A stretch of 64,000 bases of DNA, taken from assembly GCA_017545535.1 (NCBI GenBank), contig JAFWMS010000005.1, positions 1-64,000 of the forward strand, written 5' to 3'. The notes beneath the pieces are model-generated. The model made no database searches and was not told where the DNA came from. It was given only the letters and a program-made list of their open reading frames with translations. The position numbers and the translations under genes were made by a program. This document shows, one piece after another, positions 35,976 through 44,878 of the stretch. Source of the stretch: Clostridia bacterium. Its GTDB lineage: Bacteria; Bacillota; Clostridia; Christensenellales; CAG-138. Position 1 is the first letter of the stretch, and each line of letters begins with the position of its first letter.

Positions 35976-37861
35976 ACGTTCAGGCCCTTTTTGCTCTTGC
36001 CCGTGAGCCTGTCAAGCCGATCCCTCCACCGCTTCTTGGCCTCCAGCCGCTCGCCCAGATCCCGGGCGCCCACGCCGTAGACCAGATACAGGATCAACCC
36101 GGACACGATCATGATGAACACCGTGCTGGCGCAGCGGCGGCCCAAAGCGTTCATGTTGGCGCCGCGGGTGGCGTCGGCCAGCATGCCCTGGATGACCATG
36201 GCGTAGGTGATGCCGTTGGGGCTCTGGAAGGTGGCGGACATATCATACTCCGTGAACAGGGCGTTGAAGTTCAGCGCGAATACGGCGAGCACGCTGGGCA
36301 GGATGATGGGCAGCTTCACCTGCAGGAAGGTCCTTAGCCCGCTGGAGCCCAGGTTCCTGGCCGCGTCCTCCAGCTCCTCATCGATGGCGTAGAAGGCGGC
36401 CTTGATCATGCGCAGGGAGAACGGTAACTTGACCACCGTGTAGGCCAGTATGATCAATATCCGCACATACTTGCCGAAGTACAGGTTCTGGTTTCCCACG
36501 TACCAGACGGCGTCCGAATTGAAGTAGGTCCTGAAGGAATAGCAGATGAGGATCGTGGGCAGCAGCCAGGGGAACAGCAGCGCGTATTCCACGACGGCGC
36601 TCATCTTCTTGCCCTTCTTTTTGAAGATATAGTTGCAGGCCACGATGACGATGATGCAGGCGAGAGCCGCCGCCACCGCCGACAGCAGGAAGCTCAGCTT
36701 GATGCCGCTCAACGTCTTCTCGTTGGAGAACACGCCGGAGATGGCGCCCACCACGGTCTTCTCCCGGCCCCGGTCGTTGGTGTAGGTGTAGTCCGCCTTG
36801 CCGATGAAGTTGATCAGCGTCCACTCGTGCAGGTTCAGCCGCCGCTCCTTGATGGCTGTGTAGCTCTGGAAGGAGAACACGATGATCATCACCACGGGGG
36901 TCATGTAGATGATGAAGAGGATATAGGCGTAGATGTGGGCCAGCACGTTGGCCAGGGGGCTGTTGATTTTCTGCTTCTGGAGCTTGGCCTTGGTCTTGCT
37001 GACGGACAGGTAGTGTCCCTTGCGCTCGTAAGCGGAGAGGACGGTGAGCAGCACGATGGTGAACAAGGCCAGGATGATGGACAGCAGCGCCGCCCGGGCC
37101 TGGGGGAAGGATTCATCCGCCGTGGTGGACCCGGCCAAGCGCACGATCTCCGGGTTGATGGAGTCATACCCCAGCAGGGTTGGTGCGGACATGGCGCAAA
37201 GGCCCGTGATGAAGGTCATGACCGTCAGGGAGAACAAGGTGGGGATCAGGGTGGGGAACACCACCTTCCACAGCACTTTGAAGGGGTTGGCGCCCATGTT
37301 TCGGGCCGCTTCCACGGTGTTGTAGTCGATGCCCCGGATGGCGTTGCGCAGGAACAGCATGTGGTTGCTGGTACAGGCGAAGGTCATGGTGAAGAGCACC
37401 GCGTTGAAGCCTGAGAACCAGTTGGGGTTGAAGTTCGGGAAAGCGTTTTTGATCACCGAGGTGAGCATGCCGTCCCCGGCGTAGAGGAACATGTAGCCTG
37501 TGACCAGGGCCACGCCGGAGTAGATCATGGTGGTCATGTATCCCATGCGCAGGATCTTGGCGCCCTTGATGTCGAAGTACTCCGTCAGCAGCACCAAAGA
37601 GATGCCCACCACGTTCACCGTGATCACCAGGCAGATGGCCAGCTTCAGGGAGTTCCACACGAATCGGGGCATGCTGCCCGCCAGGAAGAACCGGATCACC
37701 TTCAGGGGATCCCGGACGCCGTTGGTCCGCTCGTTGAAGATGCTGGTCAGGGTGTTGAGACAGGGGACCAGCATGAACCCGAAGAAGAAGTAGGCGAACA
37801 GGATCAGCAAGATGATCCTGAGCACCAGCTCCGGGGTGAAGCGTCGTTTATTGCCGTTCAT
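35972..37861 (-). CDS. ABC transporter permease, fused double domain (iron(III)-type)
   Basis: A 629-residue membrane protein with about twelve helices. It is two permease units in one chain, each with an EAA-type loop: VEAARNMGANPFKVLWKVVFPTLIP in the first half and LEDAARNLGSSGLRTFLQVKLPIILP in the second. This fused layout is that of FbpB/AfuB-like ferric permeases and related 2-aminoethylphosphonate systems. It follows the ATPase by 1 bp and overlaps the HAD gene. Iron is the default guess from family; the HAD partner leaves organophosphates possible. Confidence 0.88.
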   Translation of the reverse strand: MNGNKRRFTPELVLRIILLILFAYFFFGFMLVPCLNTLTSIFNERTNGVRDPLKVIRFFLAGSMPRFVWNSLKLAICLVITVNVVGISLVLLTEYFDIKGAKILRMGYMTTMIYSGVALVTGYMFLYAGDGMLTSVIKNAFPNFNPNWFSGFNAVLFTMTFACTSNHMLFLRNAIRGIDYNTVEAARNMGANPFKVLWKVVFPTLIPTLFSLTVMTFITGLCAMSAPTLLGYDSINPEIVRLAGSTTADESFPQARAALLSIILALFTIVLLTVLSAYERKGHYLSVSKTKAKLQKQKINSPLANVLAHIYAYILFIIYMTPVVMIIVFSFQSYTAIKERRLNLHEWTLINFIGKADYTYTNDRGREKTVVGAISGVFSNEKTLSGIKLSFLLSAVAAALACIIVIVACNYIFKKKGKKMSAVVEYALLFPWLLPTILICYSFRTYFNSDAVWYVGNQNLYFGKYVRILIILAYTVVKLPFSLRMIKAAFYAIDEELEDAARNLGSSGLRTFLQVKLPIILPSVLAVFALNFNALFTEYDMSATFQSPNGITYAMVIQGMLADATRGANMNALGRRCASTVFIMIVSGLILYLVYGVGARDLGERLEAKKRWRDRLDRLTGKSKKGLNV

Positions 37862-37862
37862 C

Positions 37863-38888
37863 TCATGCCTCCTCCTTGGCTTCGTAGGCCATGATATCCC
37901 GGGGATTCAGCAGAACGGTCACCTCCTGACCGGGCTCGTAAATGTTCACGCCGTCGTTCTTTTCGATGACCTTCATGGTCTGGCCGTCCAAGGTGATATA
38001 ATACTTGATGTACAGGCCGTAATACTCCCGCATCTCCACCACGCCCTTCAAGGATACCTCCCCCTCCGCAGGGGTCTGGTTCACGTGGAGCCGCTCCAGA
38101 CGGATGTAGTTGTGCTTGTTCGAATCCACATCGGCCCCGGCCGCCTTCAGTTCCTTCAAAACGCCCTCGCCCAGCCGGTTGATGTCGCCGATGAAGTTGC
38201 AGACGAACTCGGTCTGGGAGAAGTTGTAGACCTCGTTGGGGGTGCCGATCTGCTCGATGTAGCCCTTGTTGAACACGGCGATCCTATCGGACAGGGTCAG
38301 GGCCTCCTCCTGGTCGTGGGTCACGTAGATGGTGGTGATGCCGAAATCCTTCTGCATCTTCTTGAGTTCGTTGCGAAGCTGGACCCGGAGCTTGGCATCC
38401 AGGTTGGAGAGGGGCTCGTCCATGCAGATGATGGCGGGGTTGGTGACCAGGGCCCGGGCGATGGCCACACGCTGCTGCTGGCCGCCGGAGAGCTGGGACA
38501 CGGCCTTTTGAAGCTGTTCGTCGGAGAGATCCACCTTTTTGGCGATCTCCCGGACCCGCTTATCGATCTCCGCCTTCTTGACCTTCTTCACCTTCAGGCC
38601 GAAGGCGATGTTGTCATAGACCGTCATGGTGGGGAAGAGCGCGTAGCTCTGGAACACGATGCCGATGTTGCGGTCCTCGATGGGCACATGGGTGATGTCT
38701 CGTCCCTTGACGAACACGCTGCCGGCCACGGGCTCGATAAAGCCGGTGATGGTCCGAAGCGTGGTGGTCTTGCCGCAGCCGGACGGCCCTAAAAAAGTGA
38801 AGAATTCGCCCTCCTTCACATGGACGTTGATGTCGTGCAGGGCGGTGAAGTCGCCGAATTTAACGACGATATCGTTGAGCTTGATCAT
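37863..38888 (-). CDS. ABC transporter ATP-binding protein (FbpC/PotA-like)
   Basis: A 341-residue ATPase driving the adjacent permease. Walker [10 protein letters not shown] (about 34-42), signature [14 protein letters not shown], Walker [13 protein letters not shown] and the H-loop [14 protein letters not shown] are all intact. A C-terminal TOBE-like regulatory domain (about 240-335) is present. GAGGGGGAA precedes the ATG. Order of the operon: binding protein, this ATPase, permease, HAD. Confidence 0.93.
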   Translation of the reverse strand: MIKLNDIVVKFGDFTALHDINVHVKEGEFFTFLGPSGCGKTTTLRTITGFIEPVAGSVFVKGRDITHVPIEDRNIGIVFQSYALFPTMTVYDNIAFGLKVKKVKKAEIDKRVREIAKKVDLSDEQLQKAVSQLSGGQQQRVAIARALVTNPAIICMDEPLSNLDAKLRVQLRNELKKMQKDFGITTIYVTHDQEEALTLSDRIAVFNKGYIEQIGTPNEVYNFSQTEFVCNFIGDINRLGEGVLKELKAAGADVDSNKHNYIRLERLHVNQTPAEGEVSLKGVVEMREYYGLYIKYYITLDGQTMKVIEKNDGVNIYEPGQEVTVLLNPRDIMAYEAKEEA

Positions 38889-38923
38889 GCGCTGTTCCCC
38901 CTCATGTATCTGTTTTGAATAGG

Positions 38924-38955
38924 GATATGGCGAGCCGTTTCCGACTCGCCATATC
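38924..38955 (-). promoter_or_regulatory. Intercistronic hairpin after the solute-binding protein
   Basis: An 11-bp perfect stem GATATGGCGAG/CTCGCCATATC, loop 10 nt, without a T-run on the minus strand. Probably stabilises the upstream binding-protein mRNA against exonucleases and lowers downstream expression. Confidence 0.6.
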
Positions 38956-38974
38956 TAAATGCTTTCCTGTTTGT

Positions 38975-40177
38975 TTAATCAGCCTTCTGCGTCAGCGTGG
39001 CCCAGTCCAGGGTGTCCCAAGCGGGCTCGGCGGGGGCGGCATTGGCGTCCTTCCAGTAGAAGCCCAGGTTGGTCATGATGTTGGTCCACTCGGCGGAGTG
39101 GGCGGCCACATACTCGGCATAGGTCATCTCCGTGCCTTCGATCTTGTTGAGAGCGAAGTTGGGGATCTGGTAGATGGCGGGGATGCCATTGGGATAGAGC
39201 TCAGCGGCAGCCACGGTGTTGCAGGGGAAGGAGTCGAACTCTTCGCCCCAGGCAGCCTGGACGGCAGCGGAACCGAACCACTCGGCAAAGGCCTTCACGG
39301 CTTCGGTCTCGGCATCGGTACGGCCAGCCTTGTCGAGGATGCCCAGATACTCAGCGATGTAGTAGGTACCGTCGGCCACGTCCACCAGCGCCCAGTTCTC
39401 GGGGTTCAGGGTGCCCTTCAGGGGGTGATCGCCAGCGGCGGTGTCGATGGAGCCGTACAGGGAGGAGGAGTAGTACTCGGACACGGCCACGTCACCCCGG
39501 TTCAAGGGATCAAAGCCGTACTTCCAGTCGTCGCCGCCGAACTTGCCCTCGGCGCAGAACTTCCACAGGGTCTTCCAGCCGTCCACGGTGATGCCGCCGG
39601 CGGGAGAGGCGGGATCCACGAAGGGATAGAGCATGGCGGAGTTGATGTTGGCGTTGGTGGTGCCGCCGACCTTGTTCTGGCGGTACCAGGTGTAACCGGA
39701 GTTCACCACGTCAGCCCAGTGATCGAAGTGGAGCTCCTGGCCGTTGGTGCCCAGCTCGTCGTTCCGATAGAGCATCAGAACGTTCTGGATGACGATGCCG
39801 TAGGCCTTGCCGTCATACTTGTACGCACCGACCTCGTCGGCCCAGGTGGGGGTCCAATCCATGACCTTCAGGTTCTCATACTGGCCGTTGACCAGCTGGC
39901 CCCAGCGGGTCTCGTTGAGACCGAAAATCAGATCGCCGTCCTTGTTCTCGTTGGCGGCCTGGATGGCAGCGGTGTCGCCGGAATAGACCTCGTTGGTGTC
40001 CAGGCTGATGGTGAAGCCGGCCTTCTTGGCCTCTTCGACGAGCCAGGTCACGCGCTCAGTGGAGTTGGAGTTGGAATAGATCCGGATGGTGTAGCCGGAA
40101 TAATCCGCCGCGAAAGCCGCGGGAACCAGCGCGAACACCATGACCAGTGCCAGCATCAGTGCAAAAACTTTCTTCAT
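38975..40177 (-). CDS. Extracellular solute-binding protein of the iron-type ABC transporter
   Basis: A 400-residue type II periplasmic-fold binding protein (family 1). The signal peptide ends ALVPAAFA before AD, a signal-peptidase-I type site; no lipobox Cys is present, which is unusual for a Gram-positive binding protein. The mature start YTIRIYSNSNSTERVTWLVEEAKKAG matches the Fe(3+)-type (AfuA/FutA-like) fold, with DTNEVYSGDTAAIQAANENKDGDLIFG. AGGAG precedes the ATG. First gene of its operon. Confidence 0.87.
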   Translation of the reverse strand: MKKVFALMLALVMVFALVPAAFAADYSGYTIRIYSNSNSTERVTWLVEEAKKAGFTISLDTNEVYSGDTAAIQAANENKDGDLIFGLNETRWGQLVNGQYENLKVMDWTPTWADEVGAYKYDGKAYGIVIQNVLMLYRNDELGTNGQELHFDHWADVVNSGYTWYRQNKVGGTTNANINSAMLYPFVDPASPAGGITVDGWKTLWKFCAEGKFGGDDWKYGFDPLNRGDVAVSEYYSSSLYGSIDTAAGDHPLKGTLNPENWALVDVADGTYYIAEYLGILDKAGRTDAETEAVKAFAEWFGSAAVQAAWGEEFDSFPCNTVAAAELYPNGIPAIYQIPNFALNKIEGTEMTYAEYVAAHSAEWTNIMTNLGFYWKDANAAPAEPAWDTLDWATLTQKAD

Positions 40178-40222
40178 GTTGCTTCTCCTTTGACTACGAT
40201 TTGGGTATACGCCCTATCTGTT

Positions 40223-40251
40223 ATTATACTGTTTCTTTATTGGATAATCAA
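40223..40251 (-). promoter_or_regulatory. Promoter of the ABC transporter operon
   Basis: Minus-strand TTGATT (40251-40246) and perfect TATAAT (40228-40223), 17-bp spacer. Confidence 0.7.
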
Positions 40252-40288
40252 GCAGATTATGGCCAAATCATGAAAAAACAGCGCTTGC

Positions 40289-42307
40289 CTATTTCCGCGA
40301 CCGCCCCCGGCTTTTCTTGGCGGAGCCCACCATGCCGGGCCGGACCTGTCGGGAGGCGGTGACGGTCTCGCCCCGGAGCTTTTTGATCTCGTCCCGGAGC
40401 TTGGCCGCTTGCTCGAATTCCAGCTCCCGGGCCGCCTGGCGCATCTGCTCCTGGAGGAGCTCAATCCGCTCCTCCCGCTGCTGCTGGTCGAAGACGGTCT
40501 CCCCCGCCTCCGCCTTGTGGCTGATGCCGAGAAGGGCGGAGACCTCCTTGCGGATGGTCCGGGGGGTGATGCCGTGGGCCGCGTTGTAGGCCATCTGCTT
40601 CTGCCGGCGGCGCTCCGTCTCGTCCATGGCTCGCCGCATGGAGGGGGTGACGGTGTCCGCGTAGAGGAGCACCCGGGCCTCCGCGTTCCGGGCGGCCCGG
40701 CCGATGGTCTGGATGAGGGAGGTCTCGGACCGAAGGAAGCCCTCCTTGTCCGCGTCCAGTATGGCCACCAGGCCCACCTCCGGAAGGTCCAACCCCTCCC
40801 GCAGCAGGTTGATGCCCACCAGCACGTCGAAGTCCCCCAGGCGAAGATCCCGGATGATCTCCATGCGGTCCAGGGTGTCGATGTCGCTGTGCATGTACCG
40901 GACCCGGACGCCCATGCCGTCCAGATATTCCGTCAGATCCTCCGCCATCCGCTTGGTCAGGGTGGTGATGAGGGTCCGATACCCCTTCTGGGCGGTGAGG
41001 CGCACCTCGGACAGGATGTCGTCGATCTGTCCCTCGATGGGCCTGAGGAAGATCTCCGGGTCTACGAGGCCCGTGGGCCGGATGATCTGCTCCGCCACCT
41101 GGGTGCAGCGGGAGAGCTCCCAGGGACCGGGCGTAGCCGACACGCAGAGCATCTGGGGGATCCGCTGCAAAAATTCGTCGAACTGCAGCGGCCGGTTGTC
41201 ATAGGCGGAGGGGAGGCGGAAGCCGTACTTCACCAGCTCCTCCTTCCGCATGCGGTCCCCCCGGTACATGGCGCCGATCTGGGGAATGGTCACGTGGCTT
41301 TCGTCGATGATGAGCAAAAAGTCCTTGGGGAAGTAGTCGATGAGGGTGTAGGGGGGCTCCCCCGGCTGGCGGCCGTCGAAGTAGCGGGAGTAGTTCTCGA
41401 TGCCGTTGCAGTAGCCGATCTCCTGCATCATCTCCATGTCGTGGCGTACCCGCTGCTCGATGCGCTCCGCCTCCAGGGGCTTGTTTTCGTCCAGGAACTG
41501 GTCCCGGCGGAGCTCCATGTCCCTCTCGATGTCCTTCATGGCGGCCATGAGCTTGGCCTGGCCCGTGGCGTAGTGGGAGGCGGGGAAGATAGCCGCGTGG
41601 TCCTGGCGGCTCAAGACCTCGCCGGTGAGGGTGTTGATCTCGGTGATCTTCTCGATCTCGTCCCCGAAGAAGCTGACCCGAAGAGCCCGGCCCTCGTTGC
41701 CCATGGGGAAGATGTCCAGGGTGTCCCCCCGGACCCGGAAGGTGCCCCGCTGAAAATCGAGATCGTTCCGCTGGAACTGGATGTCCACCAGGCGGCGCAT
41801 GACCTCCTCCCGGCTCACCTCCATGCCGGGTCTGAGGGAGAGGGACAGGTGCAGATACTCCTCCGGGTCGCCCAGGGCGTAGATGCAGCTCACCGAAGCC
41901 ACGATGATCACGTCGCTGCGCTCGTTCAGCGCACAGGTGGCGGAGTGTCGGAGCCGGTCGATCTCCTCGTTCACCGCGGTGGTCTTTTCGATATAGGTGT
42001 CGCTGGAGGCGATGTAGGCCTCCGGCTGATAGTAATCGTAATAGGAAACGAAGTACTCCACCGCCGAGTCCGGGAAGAAGCTCTTGAGCTCGGAGCAGAG
42101 CTGGGCCGCCAACGTCTTGTTGTGGGCCAGGACCAACGTGGGCTTTTGGACCTTTTCTATGACCTTGGCCATGGTGTAGGTCTTGCCGGAGCCGGTGACG
42201 CCCAGCAGGACCTGGAGCTTGTCGCCCCGAAGGACGCCTTCGCTGAGCTTTTCTATGGCCTCGGGCTGGTCGCCCTGGGGCGTGAAGGGGGAAACGACCT
42301 TGAACAT
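40289..42307 (-). CDS. uvrB: UvrABC excision nuclease subunit B
   Basis: A 672-residue DNA repair helicase-like subunit that verifies lesions after UvrA. Walker A GVTGSGKT near residue 38, the beta-hairpin [11 protein letters not shown], and the C-terminal UvrC-binding coiled coil ([27 protein letters not shown]) are seen. I chose the ATG at 42307, one base after the Dabb stop; a longer frame overlaps that gene and lacks family similarity. No clear ribosome site precedes it, so translation is likely coupled. mfd is also in this window; uvrA is not. Confidence 0.97.
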   Translation of the reverse strand: MFKVVSPFTPQGDQPEAIEKLSEGVLRGDKLQVLLGVTGSGKTYTMAKVIEKVQKPTLVLAHNKTLAAQLCSELKSFFPDSAVEYFVSYYDYYQPEAYIASSDTYIEKTTAVNEEIDRLRHSATCALNERSDVIIVASVSCIYALGDPEEYLHLSLSLRPGMEVSREEVMRRLVDIQFQRNDLDFQRGTFRVRGDTLDIFPMGNEGRALRVSFFGDEIEKITEINTLTGEVLSRQDHAAIFPASHYATGQAKLMAAMKDIERDMELRRDQFLDENKPLEAERIEQRVRHDMEMMQEIGYCNGIENYSRYFDGRQPGEPPYTLIDYFPKDFLLIIDESHVTIPQIGAMYRGDRMRKEELVKYGFRLPSAYDNRPLQFDEFLQRIPQMLCVSATPGPWELSRCTQVAEQIIRPTGLVDPEIFLRPIEGQIDDILSEVRLTAQKGYRTLITTLTKRMAEDLTEYLDGMGVRVRYMHSDIDTLDRMEIIRDLRLGDFDVLVGINLLREGLDLPEVGLVAILDADKEGFLRSETSLIQTIGRAARNAEARVLLYADTVTPSMRRAMDETERRRQKQMAYNAAHGITPRTIRKEVSALLGISHKAEAGETVFDQQQREERIELLQEQMRQAARELEFEQAAKLRDEIKKLRGETVTASRQVRPGMVGSAKKSRGRSRK

Positions 42308-42308
42308 A

Positions 42309-42593
42309 TCAGTACTCAAAATCGACGGTGTGGGATTCCTGGACGTGCTGGTGGATGTATTTCCTTGCCTCGTTGTGGCTGGGGGCCTGGTCATAGGCCA
42401 AATACCCCGCCTTGTCCCGGCAGGTGACGATAAGCACCGCATCGTAGCTCCGGCCCTTGTGGAGCTGGTCAAGACCATATTCGATCTCCACGATCTCCGG
42501 CACGGTCTGCTTCAGCGCCAGGAGCTTCTCCCCCACCACGGGCGCGCACACCTCGGGATCGATAAACTTGAACAACAGCACATGCTTGAACAT
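42309..42593 (-). CDS. Dabb-family (stress-responsive A/B barrel) protein
   Basis: A 94-residue dimeric alpha-beta barrel protein. The sequence KHVLLFKF...[20 protein letters not shown]...[33 protein letters not shown] has the family's strand-helix pattern and the Y..P.H segment near the end. Family members are of poorly known function, some enzymes. AAAGGAG precedes the ATG. It is first in a pair with uvrB. Confidence 0.88.
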   Translation of the reverse strand: MFKHVLLFKFIDPEVCAPVVGEKLLALKQTVPEIVEIEYGLDQLHKGRSYDAVLIVTCRDKAGYLAYDQAPSHNEARKYIHQHVQESHTVDFEY

Positions 42594-42623
42594 CTTTTTC
42601 GTCTCCTTTGTCAGTATGGATAC

Positions 42624-42652
42624 AGTATAGCGTATATGGGCTTCTCTTTCAA
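42624..42652 (-). promoter_or_regulatory. Promoter of Dabb-uvrB
   Basis: Minus-strand TTGAAA (42652-42647) and TATACT (42629-42624), 17-bp spacer. Confidence 0.65.
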
Positions 42653-42660
42653 TTTTTCTT

Positions 42661-42715
42661 TGCTCCTTTTTCTCTTCGGTGAAGAGGAAAAAAGAACCGA
42701 AAAAAAGAGAAGCAT
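42661..42715 (-). repeat. Three-hairpin repeat family, H3-only copy (copy E)
   Basis: CTCCTTTTTCTCTTC and GAAGAGGAAAAAAGAAC form an imperfect H3, then CCGAAAAAAAGAGAAGCAT follows as the linker. It shares the CTTCGGTGAAG apex with copy F at 9.5 kb, so the two form a subfamily. Minus orientation, downstream of the RHH gene. Confidence 0.65.
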
Positions 42716-42780
42716 AAAAAACAAAAGAAACGCCTTCTGTCGTCATGGACGAGGGAAGGCGCTTTCGTATTCAGAAAAGC

Positions 42781-42963
42781 TTATTGTATCTCAATATTGT
42801 CTACGCCGTGAGCCAAAATGAGGTTGATCAGCTCGTTGCGGGAGTGATTGGTTTCCGCAGACAGCTTGTCCAGCTTGGCCAAAATGTCCTCTCGTATGCG
42901 GACGGAGATGATGCGATTTCCATCTTCACCGCGCTTTTTGATGATAAGGGGTTCAGTGTTCAT
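42781..42963 (-). CDS. Ribbon-helix-helix transcriptional regulator
   Basis: A 60-residue Arc/CopG/MetJ-type DNA-binding protein. The strand RIISVRIREDI is followed by two helices (LAKLDKLSAETNHSRNELINLILAHGV), the exact RHH layout; it would bind DNA as a dimer. I chose the ATG at 42963 with GAGGTGGAG upstream over a GTG nine bases earlier. It diverges from the small lipoprotein gene, and a 16-bp palindrome lies between them. No toxin gene is attached, so it is more likely a self-standing repressor. Confidence 0.85.
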   Translation of the reverse strand: MNTEPLIIKKRGEDGNRIISVRIREDILAKLDKLSAETNHSRNELINLILAHGVDNIEIQ

Positions 42964-42986
42964 GTACTCCACCTCGCAATCTGATT

Positions 42987-43002
42987 ACATATAAGTATAT
43001 GT
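42987..43002. promoter_or_regulatory. Palindrome, likely operator of the RHH regulator
   Basis: ACATATA-AG-TATATGT is a perfect 7-bp inverted repeat. It covers a TATACT on the minus strand (-10 of the RHH gene) and touches the -35 of the divergent promoter. Further GATACAA/ATACA repeats lie just beyond. Confidence 0.55.
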
Positions 43003-43031
43003 TGACGAACGAAATGTATGTATGATACAAT
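43002..43031 (+). promoter_or_regulatory. Promoter of the small lipoprotein gene
   Basis: TTGACG (43002-43007), 18-bp spacer, TACAAT (43026-43031). Confidence 0.55.
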
Positions 43032-43079
43032 ACAGATACAAGATAAATATTCTTGTAATACAAACTGAGGAGGGCGCAG

Positions 43080-43313
43080 ATGAGAAGGAGGGTGTCAATC
43101 TTGCTAATCTGTTGCATTGTTGCCAGCATGGTTCTTTGCCTGCTGGGATGCGAGAAAAGCAAGGTGGATGAAAATCAACGAATACTCGATTCGCTTCATG
43201 AAGGTTCGGAACAGGCAGCGAGGAGAGCAGAGGAAGCACGGCAGGAATATGAAAAACTGCAAAAAGATTGGGCGGAGTATGAACGCCTATTGAAGGCGAT
43301 TGGCGGAAATTAA
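43080..43313 (+). CDS. Small coiled-coil lipoprotein
   Basis: A 77-residue exported protein. The signal peptide ends in the lipobox LLGC (Cys24). The rest (DENQRILDSLHEGSEQAARRAEEARQEYEKLQKDWAEYERLLKAI) is a charged heptad pattern suited to a coiled coil, with no known domain. GAGGAGGG precedes the ATG. Base composition is less GC-rich than the window average, which suggests a different origin. Function unknown. Confidence 0.75.
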   Translation: MRRRVSILLICCIVASMVLCLLGCEKSKVDENQRILDSLHEGSEQAARRAEEARQEYEKLQKDWAEYERLLKAIGGN

Positions 43314-43337
43314 TAATAACAAAAAAGGAGCGGAAAA

Positions 43338-43505
43338 ATGGAAATCGCATATTTGATTGGGTATTTGGTTGTTGGCGTTATTTGTGGTTTTATCACGAAA
43401 GCTATCACGAATAACAGGGGCATGGAGGGCGGATTCTGGTGGGGGTTCTTCCTGGGCATTATCGGGATCATTATTGTCGCCGTCCGTCCCAATGACAAAA
43501 AATAA
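43338..43505 (+). CDS. Small membrane protein, 55 residues
   Basis: ATG at 43338 with AAAGGAG upstream, ending with TAA at 43503-43505. The protein has two hydrophobic helices around a polar turn (LIGYLVVGVICGFITKAI, then NRGMEGG and WWGFFLGIIGIIIVAVRPND). Similar short Gly/Trp-rich proteins with a WGFFLGIIG motif occur in many Clostridia; their function is unknown. It lies 24 bp after the lipoprotein gene and before a terminator, so both form one unit. Confidence 0.75.
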   Translation: MEIAYLIGYLVVGVICGFITKAITNNRGMEGGFWWGFFLGIIGIIIVAVRPNDKK

Positions 43506-43530
43506 AGGAAATACAGCTGATTTTAGCAAG

Positions 43531-43559
43531 GCAGGGAGCAAGAGCTCTCTGCTTTTTTT
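43531..43559 (+). terminator. Terminator of the two small genes
   Basis: A 9-bp stem GCAGGGAGC/GCTCTCTGC (one G-T pair), then TTTTTTT. The rest of the 311-bp gap up to spo0A holds repeat copy G and the spo0A promoter region. Confidence 0.85.
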
Positions 43560-43621
43560 ATGGTGGCATTCCTCGCCACCGCCTGCGCTTCTCCCGGAGG
43601 AAAGCCTTGGATTAGGTAAGT

Positions 43622-43670
43622 TTCTCTTTTTGGGCGACTTTTTCATCTTTGTATAAAGAGAAAAAGTCGC
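43622..43670 (+). repeat. Three-hairpin repeat family, H3-only copy (copy G)
   Basis: The TTTCTCTTTTT linker is followed by GCGACTTTTT...AAAAAGTCGC (43634-43670). Here the outer pairs are GCGAC/GTCGC instead of GCCGC/GCGGC: both arms changed together. Plus orientation. Confidence 0.7.
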
Positions 43671-43816
43671 AGGAACAACCTTGTGAAGGAACATATCCTC
43701 CTAGAACCGGCCTCCGCCGATATTCGCCGCCCATTCGCCAGGGGTCGCTGAATTTGCACTCTAACCAGTTGAGGAGGGGGATGGTACAATCGAAGCACAG
43801 CGAAGGAGGAGGCAAC

Positions 43817-44596
43817 ATGGCAAAGTACAAAGCTCTTTTGATCGACGACAACACCCAGTTCACGGAGAGCGTGAAGGGGTATCTGCTCTCCCAGGACCGG
43901 TTTTCCGAGGTGGACACGGCCCAGGACGGCCGGGAGGCCCTGAAGAAGCTTCGGGAGAAGACCTACGACGTGATGACGCTGGATCTCATCATGCCCAACG
44001 CGGACGGGCTGGCGGTTTTGGAGCAGCTGTCGCTCCTGCCGTTGGACCCGGCGCCGGCGGTGGTGGTGATCTCCGCTTTAAAGAACGAGGCCATGGTCCG
44101 CCGCTGCTGCGGGCTGGGCGCCCGATACTATATGGTGAAGCCCGTGGACCCGGACACGATTTCAAAACGCTTGCTGGAGACGCTGGAAGGAGAGCCGGTG
44201 AAAGGGGGCGTCATGCCCTACGCCCCCACCCACCGGTCCTTCGAGGAGAAGGTGACCGCCATCTTCCTGGTGGCGGGGATCCCGGCCCACATCAAGGGGT
44301 ACCACTACCTGAGGGAGGGGATCCGCCTGGTGTACAACGACCCGGATCTCATCAATCGGATCACCAAGGAGCTGTACCCGGGCATCGCCAAGCGGTTCGA
44401 CACCTCCCCCAGCAAGGTGGAGCGGGCCATCCGCCACGCCATCGAGGTGGCCTGGACCCGGGGCAAGATCGAGAACCTCAACGCCCTCTTCGGCTACAAC
44501 ATCTACGGCAAGAACGACAAGCCCACCAATGGCGAATTCATCGCCCTGGTGGCGGACAAGCTCTTGATGGAGGAGCAGGGGAAAAAGGCGGGGTAA
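43817..44596 (+). CDS. spo0A: Sporulation master regulator Spo0A
   Basis: A 259-residue response regulator. The receiver domain has the acidic pocket Asp10/Asp11, the phospho-acceptor Asp56 (MTLDLIMP) and Lys108. The C-terminal Spo0A DNA-binding domain (about 145-255) has the conserved SPSKVERAIRHAIEVAW recognition helix and the FGYNIYGKNDKPTNGEFIALVADKL end. I chose the ATG at 43817 with AAGGAGGAGG upstream. An extended -10 TGGTACAAT lies at about 43777. spoIVB, its usual upstream partner, is absent. Presence implies a sporulating lineage. Confidence 0.95.
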   Translation: MAKYKALLIDDNTQFTESVKGYLLSQDRFSEVDTAQDGREALKKLREKTYDVMTLDLIMPNADGLAVLEQLSLLPLDPAPAVVVISALKNEAMVRRCCGLGARYYMVKPVDPDTISKRLLETLEGEPVKGGVMPYAPTHRSFEEKVTAIFLVAGIPAHIKGYHYLREGIRLVYNDPDLINRITKELYPGIAKRFDTSPSKVERAIRHAIEVAWTRGKIENLNALFGYNIYGKNDKPTNGEFIALVADKLLMEEQGKKAG

Positions 44597-44616
44597 GTGG
44601 AGTTTATTAGAAGCCT

Positions 44617-44732
44617 GATCCTTTTTCTTGAAAGAAAAAGGACCAAAAAGAACTTTAGAAGGATATTTTTCTCCCTCCCCTATCCCAAATCCTTTCTTAA
44701 GCTTTTCTTTTAACCGAAAAGAAAAAGCGACA
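44617..44732 (+). repeat. Diverged three-hairpin repeat (copy D)
   Basis: H1: TCCTTTTTCT/AGAAAAAGGA with a TGAA loop (44619-44642). Then CCAAAAAGAACTTTA. H2 is decayed (GGATA/TATCC, 44661-44685). H3: GCTTTTCTTTT/AAAAGAAAAAGC with a bulge (44701-44728). It starts about 20 bp after the spo0A stop, in the same direction. Confidence 0.7.
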
Positions 44733-44761
44733 AAAACAAAAACTCCCCTCAGATAATAGCT

Positions 44762-44860
44762 TGCAGGACGGTTCCCCTCGTCCTGCAGGGTGCCCCGACC
44801 TCATGATCCGCGGAAGGCTGCCGCATCGATCCCACGCCCAAGGGACCGACGGCAGCTTTT
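44762..44860 (+). other. Two strong stem-loops in the spo0A to membrane-gene gap
   Basis: TGCAGGACG/CGTCCTGCA (9 bp, 44762-44787) is followed by GCTGCCG/CGGCAGC enclosing TCCC/GGGA (44817-44856) and TTTT. The second looks like a terminator. With repeat D and the DnaA boxes this accounts for most of the 516-bp gap at 44597-45112. A small RNA ending here is possible but no promoter is evident. Confidence 0.4.
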
Positions 44861-44878
44861 CGCATCCTTTTCGCCCCC

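Noticed and set aside
38115..38135. tRNA-like GTTCGAATCC
   Set aside because: It lies inside the ABC ATPase coding sequence and no acceptor stem or cloverleaf forms around it; other similar hits are also inside genes.
42309..42478. Longer N-terminus for UvrB
   Set aside because: The extra codons overlap the Dabb gene in another frame and do not resemble UvrB; the family start MFKVVSPF at 42307 fits.
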